64,000 nt of DNA from Streptomyces lacrimifluminis. Its GTDB lineage: Bacteria; Actinomycetota; Actinomycetes; Streptomycetales; Streptomycetaceae. Position 1 is the first letter of the stretch. Each line of letters starts with the position of its first letter. The stretch lies in NCBI RefSeq assembly GCF_014646095.1, contig NZ_BMMU01000011.1, positions 62,001-126,000 on the forward strand, written 5' to 3'. A program made the translations under genes and the position numbers. A model generated the notes under the pieces. That model did no database searches. It was not told where the DNA came from and saw only the letters and a program-made list of their open reading frames with translations. This document shows positions 15,640 through 24,293 of this stretch, piece after piece.

Positions 15640-15668
15640 AGCTCCAGGCCGAAGAACGGCCTGGAGCT
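15640..15668 (+). terminator. Intrinsic terminator after the Rv1733c-like gene
   Basis: 11-bp perfect stem (AGCTCCAGGCC / GGCCTGGAGCT) with a 7-nt loop, followed by TT. It lies 17 bp after the stop codon. Confidence 0.8.
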
Positions 15669-15723
15669 TTCCTGTGCCCTGGGCGCGGGTCGGCCCGGAT
15701 GCACGGGTCCGCCGGCCGTGCGG

Positions 15724-15828
15724 CCCCTGCCCGACGCTCAGATAGCCGGCGGCTGGCCAGTGCGCCTCCAGGGTGCGCAGCTCGTCGTCGGAAAGTACGG
15801 TGGCGTCCTGGTGTTCGACCTCGGACAT
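15724..15828 (-). pseudogene. N-terminal remnant of phosphoketolase
   Basis: On the minus strand a frame starting with ATG at 15828 reads MSEVEHQDATVLSDDELRTL then EAHWPAAGYLSVGQ. This matches the N-terminus of Xfp-type phosphoketolase (LSDDEL..hdaWWRAANYLSVGQIYL). The similarity ends after about 34 residues, just where the conserved continuation should follow. The remaining ~770 residues of the enzyme are absent. It is divergent from the PPK2 gene, only 54 bp away. Confidence 0.6.
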
Positions 15829-15881
15829 GAGGAAGACTCCGGAAGACGTCGGCGTAGGGGGCATCGGGCGGTGGAGGCGGC

Positions 15882-16685
15882 ATGGCCGGCAAGAAGGCGG
15901 CGGCACTGCCGCGCAAGTCGTACGAGCAGGAACTGCTGCGTCTGCAGACCGAGTTGGTGAAGCTGCAGGAGTGGGTGCGGGCGACGGGCACCCGCCTGGT
16001 GGTGGTCTTCGAGGGGCGGGACGCCGCGGGCAAGGGCGGGACGATCAAGCGAGTCGCCGAGCACCTCAACCCGCGCGTGGCCCGGATCGCGGCGCTCCCC
16101 AAGCCGACCGAGCGTGAACGCACCCAGTGGTACTTCCAGCGGTACATCGAGCAGTTGCCGGCGGCCGGGGAGATCGTGCTGTTCGACCGGTCCTGGTACA
16201 ACCGGGCCGGGGTCGAGCACGTGATGGGTTTCTGCACGAAGGAGGAGCATCAGCTCTTCCTCCGTCAGTGCCCGATCTTCGAACGTATGCTGGTCGAGGC
16301 CGGGGTCCTGCTGCGCAAGTACTGGTTCTCGGTGAGCGACACCGAGCAGCAGGAGCGGTTCCGCAAGCGGCTGGAGGATCCGCTGCGGCGCTGGAAGCTC
16401 TCGCCGATGGATCTGGAGTCGATCACCCACTGGGAGGCGTACTCCCGGGCCAAGGACGAGATGCTGGTGCACACCGACATCTCCGAGGCGCCCTGGTACG
16501 TGGTGGAGAGCGACGACAAGCGCCGGGCGCGGCTGAACATGATCGCCCACCTGCTGTCGTCCGTGCCCTACCACGAGGTGCCGCCGCCGGTGCTGGAGCT
16601 GCCGGAGCGGCCGCCGTCGACCGGCTACCAGCGCTCGCCGCGGGATCTGCAGACCTACGTCCCCGACCACGCGGCGAGCCTCTGA
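15882..16685 (+). CDS. ppk2: Polyphosphate kinase 2
   Basis: 267 residues, the normal length of a one-domain PPK2. The Walker A motif is GRDAAGKGG (45-53), and the lid/Walker B part is FDRSWYNRAGVE (101-112). PPK2 transfers phosphate between polyphosphate and nucleoside phosphates, usually making GTP or ATP from the diphosphate. It is cytoplasmic. In a stress block it could keep nucleotide pools filled when respiration is limited. No perfect dyad was found upstream; only a half-site (GGTCGGCCC) near 15686. Confidence 0.93.
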   Translation: MAGKKAAALPRKSYEQELLRLQTELVKLQEWVRATGTRLVVVFEGRDAAGKGGTIKRVAEHLNPRVARIAALPKPTERERTQWYFQRYIEQLPAAGEIVLFDRSWYNRAGVEHVMGFCTKEEHQLFLRQCPIFERMLVEAGVLLRKYWFSVSDTEQQERFRKRLEDPLRRWKLSPMDLESITHWEAYSRAKDEMLVHTDISEAPWYVVESDDKRRARLNMIAHLLSSVPYHEVPPPVLELPERPPSTGYQRSPRDLQTYVPDHAASL

Positions 16686-16699
16686 ACAGCCGGTCCCTC

Positions 16700-17581
16700 T
16701 CACACCTGCTCGGGTACGACCGCGACGGCGCAGGCGGAATGGTGCAGCACCGCGTGGGCGACACGCCCCAGCTGGAGTCCGACGTGTCCCGGGTTGCGCC
16801 GGGCCCCGACCACCAGCAGGTCGGCGTCGCGGGATGCGTCCGGCAGAACCCGGCGGGCGGGACCCTCGACCGTGCGCCGGCGCAGGCCCACCTGCTCGGG
16901 TACGTCCTTGAGAGCCTGCTCCAGGACCTCGGCGGCATGCTGCTCGTGCAGCCGCGCGGGTTCACCGGCGAGCAGGGGATGCTCGGTACTCTCGTGCGCG
17001 GGGCACCGCCAGGCCCGTACGGCGTCCAGCGTCGCGTGCCGCAGCTCCGCCTCCTGGACGGCGAAGCGCAGGGCAGCGGAGTCCGTCGCCTGCTCGCCGA
17101 TGCCCACGACGACGCGGCCCTGCGTCCCGGCGCGGACCTGGTTGTCGTGGCTGCCGCGCAGCACGATCACCGGGCAGTCGGCGTGGGCCGCGACGGCAAG
17201 GCTGACCGACCCGAGCAGCATCTCGACGACGCCGCTGCGGCCTCGGCTGCCGACGACCAGCGCGGCGGCTGTGTGTCCCTCGCGGACCAGCGCGTACTCG
17301 GGCTCCTCCGGCAGCACGTCGGTGGCGATCCTGACGTCGGACTGGCGCAGGCGGGCGCGCTGTGCGGCGGTCCGCACGATGTCCTCGGCCATCACCTGCT
17401 CGGACGGCTTGCCGAAGTCCTGTGCGAGAGCGGCACCTTCGTAACGCTCCCAGAGGGAGGCGTACACCAGTCGCAGCGGGGCCCCGCGCAGGGCGGCCTC
17501 GTCGGCCGCCCAGTCGACGGCCCGCAGGCTGGGTTCGGAGCCGTCCACGCCGACGACGATCGGGAGGTTCATCGTGCTCAC
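16700..17581 (-). CDS. Tandem universal stress protein (UspA x2)
   Basis: 293 residues with two UspA domains. Domain 1 has IVVGVDGSEPS and the ATP motif GSRGRSGVVEMLLGSVS; domain 2 begins RVVVGIGEQATDS and ends GLQLGRVAHAVLHH. The GTG start overlaps the stop of the alcohol dehydrogenase gene by 4 bp (GTGA), with AGGA just upstream; ATG 17572 is an alternative. It is the third gene of a Usp-Adh-Usp operon. Confidence 0.9.
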   Translation of the reverse strand: MSTMNLPIVVGVDGSEPSLRAVDWAADEAALRGAPLRLVYASLWERYEGAALAQDFGKPSEQVMAEDIVRTAAQRARLRQSDVRIATDVLPEEPEYALVREGHTAAALVVGSRGRSGVVEMLLGSVSLAVAAHADCPVIVLRGSHDNQVRAGTQGRVVVGIGEQATDSAALRFAVQEAELRHATLDAVRAWRCPAHESTEHPLLAGEPARLHEQHAAEVLEQALKDVPEQVGLRRRTVEGPARRVLPDASRDADLLVVGARRNPGHVGLQLGRVAHAVLHHSACAVAVVPEQV

Positions 17582-18600
17582 CGTCCTGTGCCGAGATCGA
17601 AGACGATCCGGGCCTTGACCTCACCGCGCAGCACCTCGTCGATGCAGTCGTTGACGGAGGCGAGGGGACGGGTCTCGTAGATGACCTTGGTGCGGCCGGC
17701 CGCGTGCAGTTGGAAGACCTCGGCGAGGTCCTGCCGGGTCCCGACGATCGAGCCGATCACCGAGGTGCCGTTCAGGACGGTGTCGAAGATGGGCACCCGG
17801 ACCGTTCCGTGCGCCGGCAGGGCGACCATCACCAGCTTGCCGCCGCGTCGCAGACCGGAGTTGACGGCCTCGAAGGCAGCGTCGTTCACCGCGAGCGCGA
17901 TGGCGGCGTGGGCACCGCCGTGCTGCTTGAGCACCTCACCGACGTTCTCCTTGCGGGCGTCGATGACGATGTCCGCGCCGAGTTCGGCGGCCAGTTGGAG
18001 CTTCTCGTCGGTGACGTCGATCGCGGCGACCGTGGCGCCGGCGATCTTCGCGTACTGCACGGCGAGGTGCCCGAGCCCGCCGACACCGGAGATGGCCACG
18101 AGCTGCGCGGGCCTGACGTCGGCGACCTTGAGCGCCTTGTACGTGGTGACGCCGGCGCAGGTCAGCGGGGCGGCCTCCAGGGCACTGATCCCGTCGGGCA
18201 CCGGCTGGGCGAAGTCGGCCCACGCGAGCATCTTCTCGGCGTACCCGCCGTCACATCCGTACCCGGTGTTGATCTGCCGCTCGCACAGCGTCTCCCAGCC
18301 GGACAGGCAGTGCTCGCACCGCCCGCAGGCCTTGCCCAGCCAGGGCACGGCGACGCGCTGCCCGACGGCCAGGTGGCGGACACCGTCGCCGAGTGCTTCC
18401 ACCAGGCCCACGCCCTCGTGCCCGGGTACGAACGGCGGGTTGGGCTTGACCGGCCAGTCGCCGTGGGCGGCGTGGATGTCTGTGTGGCACAGCCCCGAGG
18501 CCTCGACGCGCACGCGAACCTGGCCGGGGCCGGGCTCCGGGTCGGGGCGCTCCTCGATGACCAGGGGTTCGCCGAACGCTCGTACGACCGCTGCCTTCAT
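17578..18600 (-). CDS. Zinc-dependent alcohol dehydrogenase, AdhP type
   Basis: 340 residues of the MDR superfamily, the usual AdhP length. Catalytic zinc ligands are Cys38 and His61-Glu62. Structural zinc ligands are Cys92, Cys95, Cys98 and Cys106. The NAD site is GVGGLG near residue 173. GAGGAGAAGAG precedes ATG 18600. AdhP enzymes interconvert ethanol and acetaldehyde. Sandwiched and translationally linked between two Usp genes, it may support fermentative redox balance under oxygen limitation (inference). Confidence 0.92.
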   Translation of the reverse strand: MKAAVVRAFGEPLVIEERPDPEPGPGQVRVRVEASGLCHTDIHAAHGDWPVKPNPPFVPGHEGVGLVEALGDGVRHLAVGQRVAVPWLGKACGRCEHCLSGWETLCERQINTGYGCDGGYAEKMLAWADFAQPVPDGISALEAAPLTCAGVTTYKALKVADVRPAQLVAISGVGGLGHLAVQYAKIAGATVAAIDVTDEKLQLAAELGADIVIDARKENVGEVLKQHGGAHAAIALAVNDAAFEAVNSGLRRGGKLVMVALPAHGTVRVPIFDTVLNGTSVIGSIVGTRQDLAEVFQLHAAGRTKVIYETRPLASVNDCIDEVLRGEVKARIVFDLGTGR

Positions 18601-18627
18601 GGGTCTCTTCTCCTCGGGTGGTACGGG

Positions 18628-19533
18628 TCAGCTGTGGGGGACGACGGCGACGGGGGCGGTGGAGTGGTGCAGGACGGCATGCGTGACGTGGCCGATGTGG
18701 GCGCCGAAGGGGTTGCGGCGGATGCGTCGGCCCACGACGACGAGGGAGGCCTCGTGGGAGGCGTCCACCACGTGGACGGCCGGGCTGCCGTAGCGGGACG
18801 TCCCGACGACCTTCACGTCCGGGAACTTCTTGCGCCAGGGGCGCAGCACCTCGGCCACGGCCTCGGACGCGCTCAGGGCGAGGGCCTCGTGCAGGGCCGG
18901 GTTGGCGGGAGTGCCGTAGGCGTAGTAGGGCGGCGGGTTCCAGCCGTGGACGACGTGCAGGGAGGTGGCACGTCGCTGGGCGGCGTCGAAGGCGAACTCG
19001 ATCAGTGTCTCGTCGGGGTGCGCGACGTCGAGTCCGAGGACCACGGGCCGGAACGGGGTCGCGGCGGACGGAATACCCGCCGGGTCCGTCTCGTGTTCGT
19101 CGGCGGCCGCTTCCAGCGCGCGGACCAGCACGACGGGGCGGTCCGTGTGCGCTACGGCGGACAGGCCGACCGAGCCGACCATGAACCCGCCGATCCCGCC
19201 GAGCCCGCGGGAGCCCAGGACGAGCAGTTCGGCGCTCTTCGCCGCCTCGGCCAGTGCGTCACCCGGGTAGCCGGAGACCTGCTCCGTGAACACCTCGACG
19301 CCGGGGTGGCGCAGCCGGATGCCCTGGGCGGCCTCCCGGGGAATCCGCTCGGTCCAGTGCTGCTGAGTCTCCGCTCCCAGGAGCGGGGCCTGCGCCATGG
19401 GCTCCGGCACCGGCTCCCACACGTGCACGATCTTCAGCGGCAGGCCGCGCAGCTTCGCCTCGCGAGCCGCCCATTCTGCGGCGGCCCGGCTCTCCTGCGA
19501 GCCGTCGAGACCTACGGTGATGGTGCGGAGCAT
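18628..19533 (-). CDS. Tandem universal stress protein (UspA x2)
   Basis: 301 residues with two UspA domains. It begins LRTITVGLDGSQES; domain 1 carries GSRGLGGIGGFMVGSVGLS, and the C-terminal domain has GRRIRRNPFGAHIGHVTHAVLHH. ATG 19533 is preceded by AGGAGGTGGAG; the frame is open upstream to 19671 without a domain. It heads the Usp-Adh-Usp operon. It is closely similar to the Usp protein ending at 10029 (same VGRR..GAHIG.VTH.VL.H pattern). Confidence 0.92.
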   Translation of the reverse strand: MLRTITVGLDGSQESRAAAEWAAREAKLRGLPLKIVHVWEPVPEPMAQAPLLGAETQQHWTERIPREAAQGIRLRHPGVEVFTEQVSGYPGDALAEAAKSAELLVLGSRGLGGIGGFMVGSVGLSAVAHTDRPVVLVRALEAAADEHETDPAGIPSAATPFRPVVLGLDVAHPDETLIEFAFDAAQRRATSLHVVHGWNPPPYYAYGTPANPALHEALALSASEAVAEVLRPWRKKFPDVKVVGTSRYGSPAVHVVDASHEASLVVVGRRIRRNPFGAHIGHVTHAVLHHSTAPVAVVPHS

Positions 19534-19597
19534 GATCTCCACCTCCTGGAGTGATGGATCCGATTCCAGCGTCTTCTTGTTGCGGTTCGGCGTGCAG

Positions 19598-19611
19598 GGG
19601 CCACTGGTCCC
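19598..19611. promoter_or_regulatory. OsdR/DevR-like box
   Basis: GGGCC-ACTG-GTCCC fits the dyad rule exactly, 65 bp upstream of the first Usp gene of the Usp-Adh-Usp operon. Confidence 0.58.
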
Positions 19612-19685
19612 GATTCGGGGCCGATCGACCCTCCGCACGGCGCGGCGCGGTGGGCCGAGAGACGGGCTCACCGCGCCGTCGGTAC

Positions 19686-20315
19686 TCAGCGCAGCCAGCT
19701 GTGGTCACGGACGAAGGGCAGCCTGGCCCAGAGTCGGCCCGCGCCCAGGGCGTCGCCGGCGGCGACAGCGGCCAGGACGATCAGGGCGACGGCGTAGATC
19801 AAGTGGTAGTCGACGAACGGGTTCGTCGACATGCTCGCCGAGCCGTCCGAGAGGTGTTTGGCCGGCGGCCACTCGGCGATCCACATCAGCGCCATCATCG
19901 CGGTGCCGGCGACAGCGGCGAGCCGCAACGCGACACCCGCGGCCAGCGCCAGGCCGATCCCGAACAGACCGAGCATGAACAGCCAGTTCGCCCACGGGTC
20001 GCCGGCCCAGGAGTGGAAGGTGGACTCCATCGGTCCGACCGCGACGGAGCCGAGAAAGCCCTTCGTCGGCGAGCCGCCGTCGATCCAGCCCTTGCCCGAC
20101 GGGGTCGCGTAGCCGAACCCGAACGTCTTGTCGAGGAACGCCCACAGGAAGACGAACCCGGTGAACAGACGCAGTGAGGCGAAGGCGTAGGCCCGCGCGG
20201 TATGCGTGTCGGTGCGTGCCGACACGTCCGACTCGGAGGTGGAAGCGGTCCTGTTCCTGCGGAACGACGGCAGGTGGAAGCCGGAGCTCCGGTGAGAGTG
20301 ATCGTGCACGGCCAT
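19686..20315 (-). CDS. DoxX-family membrane protein
   Basis: 209 residues. A polar N-terminus of about 45 residues is followed by four hydrophobic segments, including LRLFTGFVFLWAFLDKTFGFGY, typical of DoxX/TQO small subunits. ATG 20315 has GAAGGGA upstream; the longer open frame starts inside the promoter. DoxX proteins associate with quinone and thiol or thiosulfate oxidation and with superoxide or radical detoxification. It is divergent from the SulP gene, with a dyad midway between their starts. Confidence 0.85.
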   Translation of the reverse strand: MAVHDHSHRSSGFHLPSFRRNRTASTSESDVSARTDTHTARAYAFASLRLFTGFVFLWAFLDKTFGFGYATPSGKGWIDGGSPTKGFLGSVAVGPMESTFHSWAGDPWANWLFMLGLFGIGLALAAGVALRLAAVAGTAMMALMWIAEWPPAKHLSDGSASMSTNPFVDYHLIYAVALIVLAAVAAGDALGAGRLWARLPFVRDHSWLR

Positions 20316-20415
20316 GGTCGTGGTTCCCTTCGAGGGCGGTCGGGGCGGCGCCTGACACCACTCACTCTGGCCGCGCACGCCGGTTGGCGACGGATGCCGA
20401 AGGTCCGCGGTCGCG

Positions 20416-20429
20416 GGGCCGAACGGCCC
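20416..20429. promoter_or_regulatory. OsdR/DevR-like box shared by DoxX and SulP
   Basis: GGGCC-GAAC-GGCCC, about 101 bp from the DoxX start and 104 bp from the SulP start. An imperfect second copy (GGGCCGTTGGCC, 20439-20450) follows. Confidence 0.6.
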
Positions 20430-20533
20430 TGTTGCCAGGGGCCGTTGGCCTGGGTGGGGCACGCCCGGCACGCGGGCTGTCGCCGTAGTTCCCGCGCCGG
20501 TGGATCATGGGGGCAGACGACGGAAGGCGGCAC

Positions 20534-22246
20534 ATGTCTCAGGGCTCGGCCAGACACCTCCCCCAGTGGCGCCGACTGGTGCCGGGGCTGGTGACGCTTC
20601 TCGGCTACCGGCGGGCGTGGCTCCCGGGTGACCTGCTCGCCGGGCTGACCGTGGCCGCGTACCTGATTCCGCAGGTCATGGCCTACGCAGGAGTGGCCGG
20701 GCTGCCGCCGGTCACCGCGCTGTGGGCGATCCTGCCTGCCCTCGCGATGTACGCCCTGCTCGGCTCCTCACGGCTGCTGTCGGTCGGTCCCGAGTCCACG
20801 ACCGCCCTCATGACGGCCGCCGTGGTCGCACCGCTCGCCGCCGGGGACGCCGGACGCTACGCGTCGCTGGCGGCGGCCCTCGCGATCACGGTCGGGCTGC
20901 TCTGCCTGGCCGCGCGGGCAATGCGGTTCGGCTTCCTCGCGGACCTGCTGTCCCGCCCGGTGCTGATCGGCTATCTGGCGGGCGTGGCCCTCATCATGAT
21001 GGTGGACCAGCTGCCCAAACTCACCGGGGTGCGGACGGCCGGGGCGGCGTTCTTCCCCCAACTATGGTCCCTCCTCAGCCACTTGACCGACGCACACCTG
21101 GCCACTGCCGTCTTCTCGGCCGTCGTCCTCGGGCTCCTGTTCACGCTGGCCCGCCACGTCCCCGCCGTGCCGGGCCCCCTGGTGGCCTTCGTCCTCGCCA
21201 CCGCCACCGTCGCGGTTTTCGACCTCGACGACCGGTACGGGCTCAAGGTGATCGGCGAGGTCCCCTCCGGCCTGCCGAGCCTCGCCGTTCCTGACCTGAG
21301 CGAGCTGCCGCACCTGGTGCTGCCCGCGCTCGGTGTGCTCCTGGTCGCCTACACCGACTTCATCCTCACCGCGAGGGCGTTCGCCGACCACGACGACAAA
21401 GGTCCAGGGCTCGACGCCAACCAGGAGTTCCTCGCCCTCGGCGCGGCAAACCTGAGCGCCGGGGCGCTGCACGGCTTCCCGGTGAGCAGCAGTGCCAGCC
21501 GCACCGCGCTGGCCGCCTCCGCGGGGGCCCGCAGCCAGGCGTACTCACTGGTGGCCGGGGCGGTGGTACTCGCCGTCCTGCTCTTCCTGAGCCCGCTGCT
21601 GACGCGCACACCGTCCGCCGTGCTCGGCGCGCTCGTCGTCTACGCCGCGGTCCGCATGATCGACCTCGCCGGCTTCCGTCGGCTGGCCTCGTTCCGCCGC
21701 CGGGAGTTGCTCCTGGCACTCGGCTGTCTCGCCGGGGTGCTCGCCCTGGACATCCTGTACGGGGTGATCGTGGCCGTCGGTCTGTCGGTGGCCGAGTTGC
21801 TGACACGGGTGGCGCGACCGCACGATGCCGTCCAGGGGTTGGTTCCCGGCGTGGCGGGCATGCACGACATCGACGACTACCCGCAGGCCCGTACGATCCC
21901 CGGCCTGGTCGTCTACCGCTACGACTCGCCCCTGTTCTTCGCCAACGCGGAGGACTTCCGCCGCCGCGCTCTGGCCGCCGTCGACGAACAGGTCGATCCC
22001 GTCCGCTGGTTCGTCCTCAACGCCGAGGCCAATGTGGAGGTCGACATCACCGCCCTTGACGCGGTCGACGAACTGCGCCGCGAACTGACCGGCCGGGGCC
22101 TTGTGTTCGCCCTCGCCCGGGTGAAACAGGATCTGCGGGACGACCTGGAGGCGTACGGCCTGGTGGACTCGGTCGGCGAGGACCGGATGTTCCCGACGCT
22201 GCCGACGACCGTGGCCGCATACCGTGCGTGGCTCGCCCGTCAGTAG
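20534..22246 (+). CDS. SulP-family anion transporter with STAS domain
   Basis: 570 residues. Residues 15-430 contain the SLC26/SulP membrane core with about 10-12 helices: LTVAAYLIPQVMAYAGVAGLPP is the conserved first-helix region, and GFPVSSSASRTALAASAGAR is the second signature. Residues 445-560 are a cytoplasmic STAS domain. GAAGG precedes ATG 20534; ATG 20507 is an in-frame alternative with weaker support. SulP proteins import sulfate or bicarbonate or exchange anions; the substrate is not decided by sequence. Confidence 0.9.
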   Translation: MSQGSARHLPQWRRLVPGLVTLLGYRRAWLPGDLLAGLTVAAYLIPQVMAYAGVAGLPPVTALWAILPALAMYALLGSSRLLSVGPESTTALMTAAVVAPLAAGDAGRYASLAAALAITVGLLCLAARAMRFGFLADLLSRPVLIGYLAGVALIMMVDQLPKLTGVRTAGAAFFPQLWSLLSHLTDAHLATAVFSAVVLGLLFTLARHVPAVPGPLVAFVLATATVAVFDLDDRYGLKVIGEVPSGLPSLAVPDLSELPHLVLPALGVLLVAYTDFILTARAFADHDDKGPGLDANQEFLALGAANLSAGALHGFPVSSSASRTALAASAGARSQAYSLVAGAVVLAVLLFLSPLLTRTPSAVLGALVVYAAVRMIDLAGFRRLASFRRRELLLALGCLAGVLALDILYGVIVAVGLSVAELLTRVARPHDAVQGLVPGVAGMHDIDDYPQARTIPGLVVYRYDSPLFFANAEDFRRRALAAVDEQVDPVRWFVLNAEANVEVDITALDAVDELRRELTGRGLVFALARVKQDLRDDLEAYGLVDSVGEDRMFPTLPTTVAAYRAWLARQ

Positions 22247-22369
22247 CCGGGTACGCCCCGCCCCCTGAAGCACTCGCGGACGCATCCGATCAGGGACCCG
22301 GTCAGGTACCGGTGTGTCACGCAGCGGGGTCGGGATGCCGAGGTCCTCGCACATCGGAGCGCCCAGTTC

Positions 22370-22612
22370 ACGGCTCGCGGATCGTCGTTCCAGCCGGGAA
22401 CCAAGAGGTAGCGGATCCGGTATCGGACGCCGAGGCGGACCAGGCGGGTCACGAAACCGAGCGTGGGGGCGAGGCACCGGCCGGTCGTTCCCGGTAGATA
22501 CCGGTATCGAAGGCCTTGATGTCGAACTGGACCGGTTCGGTGTCGGCGAGGAGTGCGTCGGTGGCCCGTACGAACAGCGAGGCTCGTACAGCCCCAACTC
22601 GTCATGGCGCAC
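22370..22612 (-). pseudogene. pflA: Frameshifted fragment of a pyruvate formate-lyase activating enzyme (radical SAM)
   Basis: Minus-strand frames give LFVRATDALLADTEPVQFDI followed by KAFDTGIYRE, then, after a frameshift, LAPTLGFVTRLVRLGVRYRI and RYLLVPGWNDDPRAV. Together they match the middle and late part of PflA-type activases (DIKAFDP..YR..T....PTL.F..RL..LG...W.RYVLVPGWTDD). The radical-SAM CxxxCxxC region and the C-terminus are missing. Another frame covers the segment before LFVR, so there is more than one indel. Clearly a decayed gene. Confidence 0.65.
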
Positions 22613-22769
22613 ACGAGATGGTGACTCCCCGGACCTCCGCCCACGCCCGGCCTTCCGACGGACCGGAAGCGCGGTGGCAGGACACGATCAGCCGATGTCC
22701 CCAACGCTGTCACACACTGTTCTCACCGCAGCACCCGAAACCTCGCCCGGTGCCGTCTGGCGCAAGGTC

Positions 22770-22783
22770 GGACCAGGTGGCCC
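22770..22783. promoter_or_regulatory. OsdR/DevR-like box (one mismatch)
   Basis: GGACC-AGGT-GGCCC, 70 bp before the cyclic-nucleotide-domain gene. A nearly identical core (GGGACCAGGTGGCC, 24058-24071) lies just after the CBS-BON gene. Confidence 0.45.
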
Positions 22784-22853
22784 ATGGTCCTGCCCGTTGC
22801 GCCTGGCACAAGGTGGCCCCAGAAGTCCGTACACCTCGTTGCGGAGGCACACC

Positions 22854-23324
22854 ATGAACGCTTCCCTCACTCCCAGCCCCAACATGCTGCGCGCGCTGTC
22901 CGCCGAACACCGCAAGCGGCTCATGTTCGCCGCCCGGGAGGTGTCCATCCCCCAGGGAGCACGCTTGTTCGACGAGGGGGGCCGCGCCGACCGTTTCTGG
23001 ATCATCCGCAGCGGCAGGATCGAGCTCGACATGCACGTGCCGGGCCGTCGGGCGGCCGTCATCGAGAGTCTCGGGCACAACGAGCTGATCGGCTGGTCCT
23101 GGCTCTTCACCCCGCACGTCTGGCATCTGGGCGCCGAGGCGACCACTCCGGTCCGGGCCTACGAGTTCGACGCCACGGCCGTCCGGTCCATGTGCCGGGA
23201 CGACGCGGCCCTGGGCAATGACGTCGCCCAGTGGGTCGGTGAGGTAGTCGCCCACCGTCTCCGTAGGGCCAGGACCCGTCTGCTGGACCTGTACGCCCCT
23301 TACGGCGCCGGAAACACCTTCTGA
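22854..23324 (+). CDS. Stand-alone cyclic nucleotide-binding domain protein (Crp/Fnr N-terminal domain only)
   Basis: 156 residues corresponding to a cNMP beta-roll: IPQGARLFDEGGRADRFWII, SGRIELDMHVPGRRAAVIESL, GHNELIGWSWLF. The Crp-type DNA-binding winged helix that would need about 70 more residues is absent; the protein ends with an Arg-rich helix. GGAGG precedes ATG 22854. It lies 30 bp upstream of the CBS-BON gene, so both probably form an operon of ligand-binding regulatory proteins. The ligand is unknown. Confidence 0.85.
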   Translation: MNASLTPSPNMLRALSAEHRKRLMFAAREVSIPQGARLFDEGGRADRFWIIRSGRIELDMHVPGRRAAVIESLGHNELIGWSWLFTPHVWHLGAEATTPVRAYEFDATAVRSMCRDDAALGNDVAQWVGEVVAHRLRRARTRLLDLYAPYGAGNTF

Positions 23325-23354
23325 CCCAACCGAACACATGCCAAAGGAGTGACC

Positions 23355-24050
23355 ATGCACGGCAGCCCGCACACCGTCAGCGATGTCATGACCCACACGG
23401 TCGCCGCAGTCGGTCCCGGAGCGGCCTTCAAGGAGATCGTGCGGCTGATGCAGGACTGGAAGGTCAGCGCCCTGCCCGTCGTCGAGGGCGAGGGCCGGGT
23501 CGTCGGCATCGTCTCCGAGGCGGATCTCCTGCCCAAGGAGGAGTTCCGGGACAGCGACCCCGACCGGTACACCCAGCTCCGCCGTCTGTCGGACCTGGAG
23601 AAGGCCGGCGCAGTCACCGCGGAGGAACTCATGACCTCCCCCGCTCTCACCGTCCGCCCGGACGCCACGCTCGCCCAGGCCGCCCGCACGATGGCCCGGG
23701 CGAAGGTCAAGCGGCTGCCCGTGGTCGACGCTGTAGGCATGCTCGAAGGTGTCGTCAGCCGTGCCGACCTGCTCAAGGTCTTCCTGCGTACCGACGAGGA
23801 GGTCGCCGAGGAGGTACAGCGCGAGATCGTGTCCTACCTTTTCCCCAAGCCGGACTCGAACGTACGTATTGATGTGCGGGACGGGGTCGTCAGGCTCGTC
23901 GGCCGGGTCCGGGACACTGCGCTGGTGCCGGTGGCCGCACGACTGGTCCGTGCGGTCGAGGGGGTCGTGGACGTGGAGTTCGACCTCACCCCACCCGGAG
24001 AACCGAAGGAGGTGCCCGCAGACGGCACCGAGAACGTCGACTCCGCGTGA
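23355..24050 (+). CDS. CBS-pair plus BON domain protein
   Basis: 231 residues. Two CBS domains (about 8-60 and 92-145; VSDVMTHTVAAVGPG and AEELMTSPALTVRPDATL) form a Bateman module, followed by a BON domain (about 150-215; VRIDVRDGVVRLVGRVRD). ATG 23355 is 5 nt after GGAG; GTG 23349 would overlap that site. CBS pairs bind adenosine nucleotides and BON domains often bind membranes or phospholipids, so it may report energy charge at the membrane. The same architecture occurs in hypoxia-induced mycobacterial proteins. Confidence 0.9.
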   Translation: MHGSPHTVSDVMTHTVAAVGPGAAFKEIVRLMQDWKVSALPVVEGEGRVVGIVSEADLLPKEEFRDSDPDRYTQLRRLSDLEKAGAVTAEELMTSPALTVRPDATLAQAARTMARAKVKRLPVVDAVGMLEGVVSRADLLKVFLRTDEEVAEEVQREIVSYLFPKPDSNVRIDVRDGVVRLVGRVRDTALVPVAARLVRAVEGVVDVEFDLTPPGEPKEVPADGTENVDSA

Positions 24051-24197
24051 ACCTGCCGGGACCAGGTGGCCATGGCCGGTCCCGGCAGTCATCGTGGCTC
24101 TGTGGCCCTCGCCGACATAGGCGCAGATCTGGCTGCCCGCGTGCGGTCCACTGGCCCGCGGGTTGGGCCTGTCGGGGCGGTTTCTTCCGACTCAGTG

Positions 24198-24211
24198 GGG
24201 CCGGTCGGCCC
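24198..24211. promoter_or_regulatory. OsdR/DevR-like box before the response regulator
   Basis: GGGCC-GGTC-GGCCC, perfect palindrome 82 bp upstream of the regulator start, identical to the site before the kinase (8758). It suggests autoregulation of the two-component pair. Confidence 0.62.
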
Positions 24212-24293
24212 TGGTGCATCCGGTCCCGGCACGTGATGATCGGCATCAGGGACAGCCCACAGGCTGTCCTCCGACGGGGAACCAGGGGTCACC

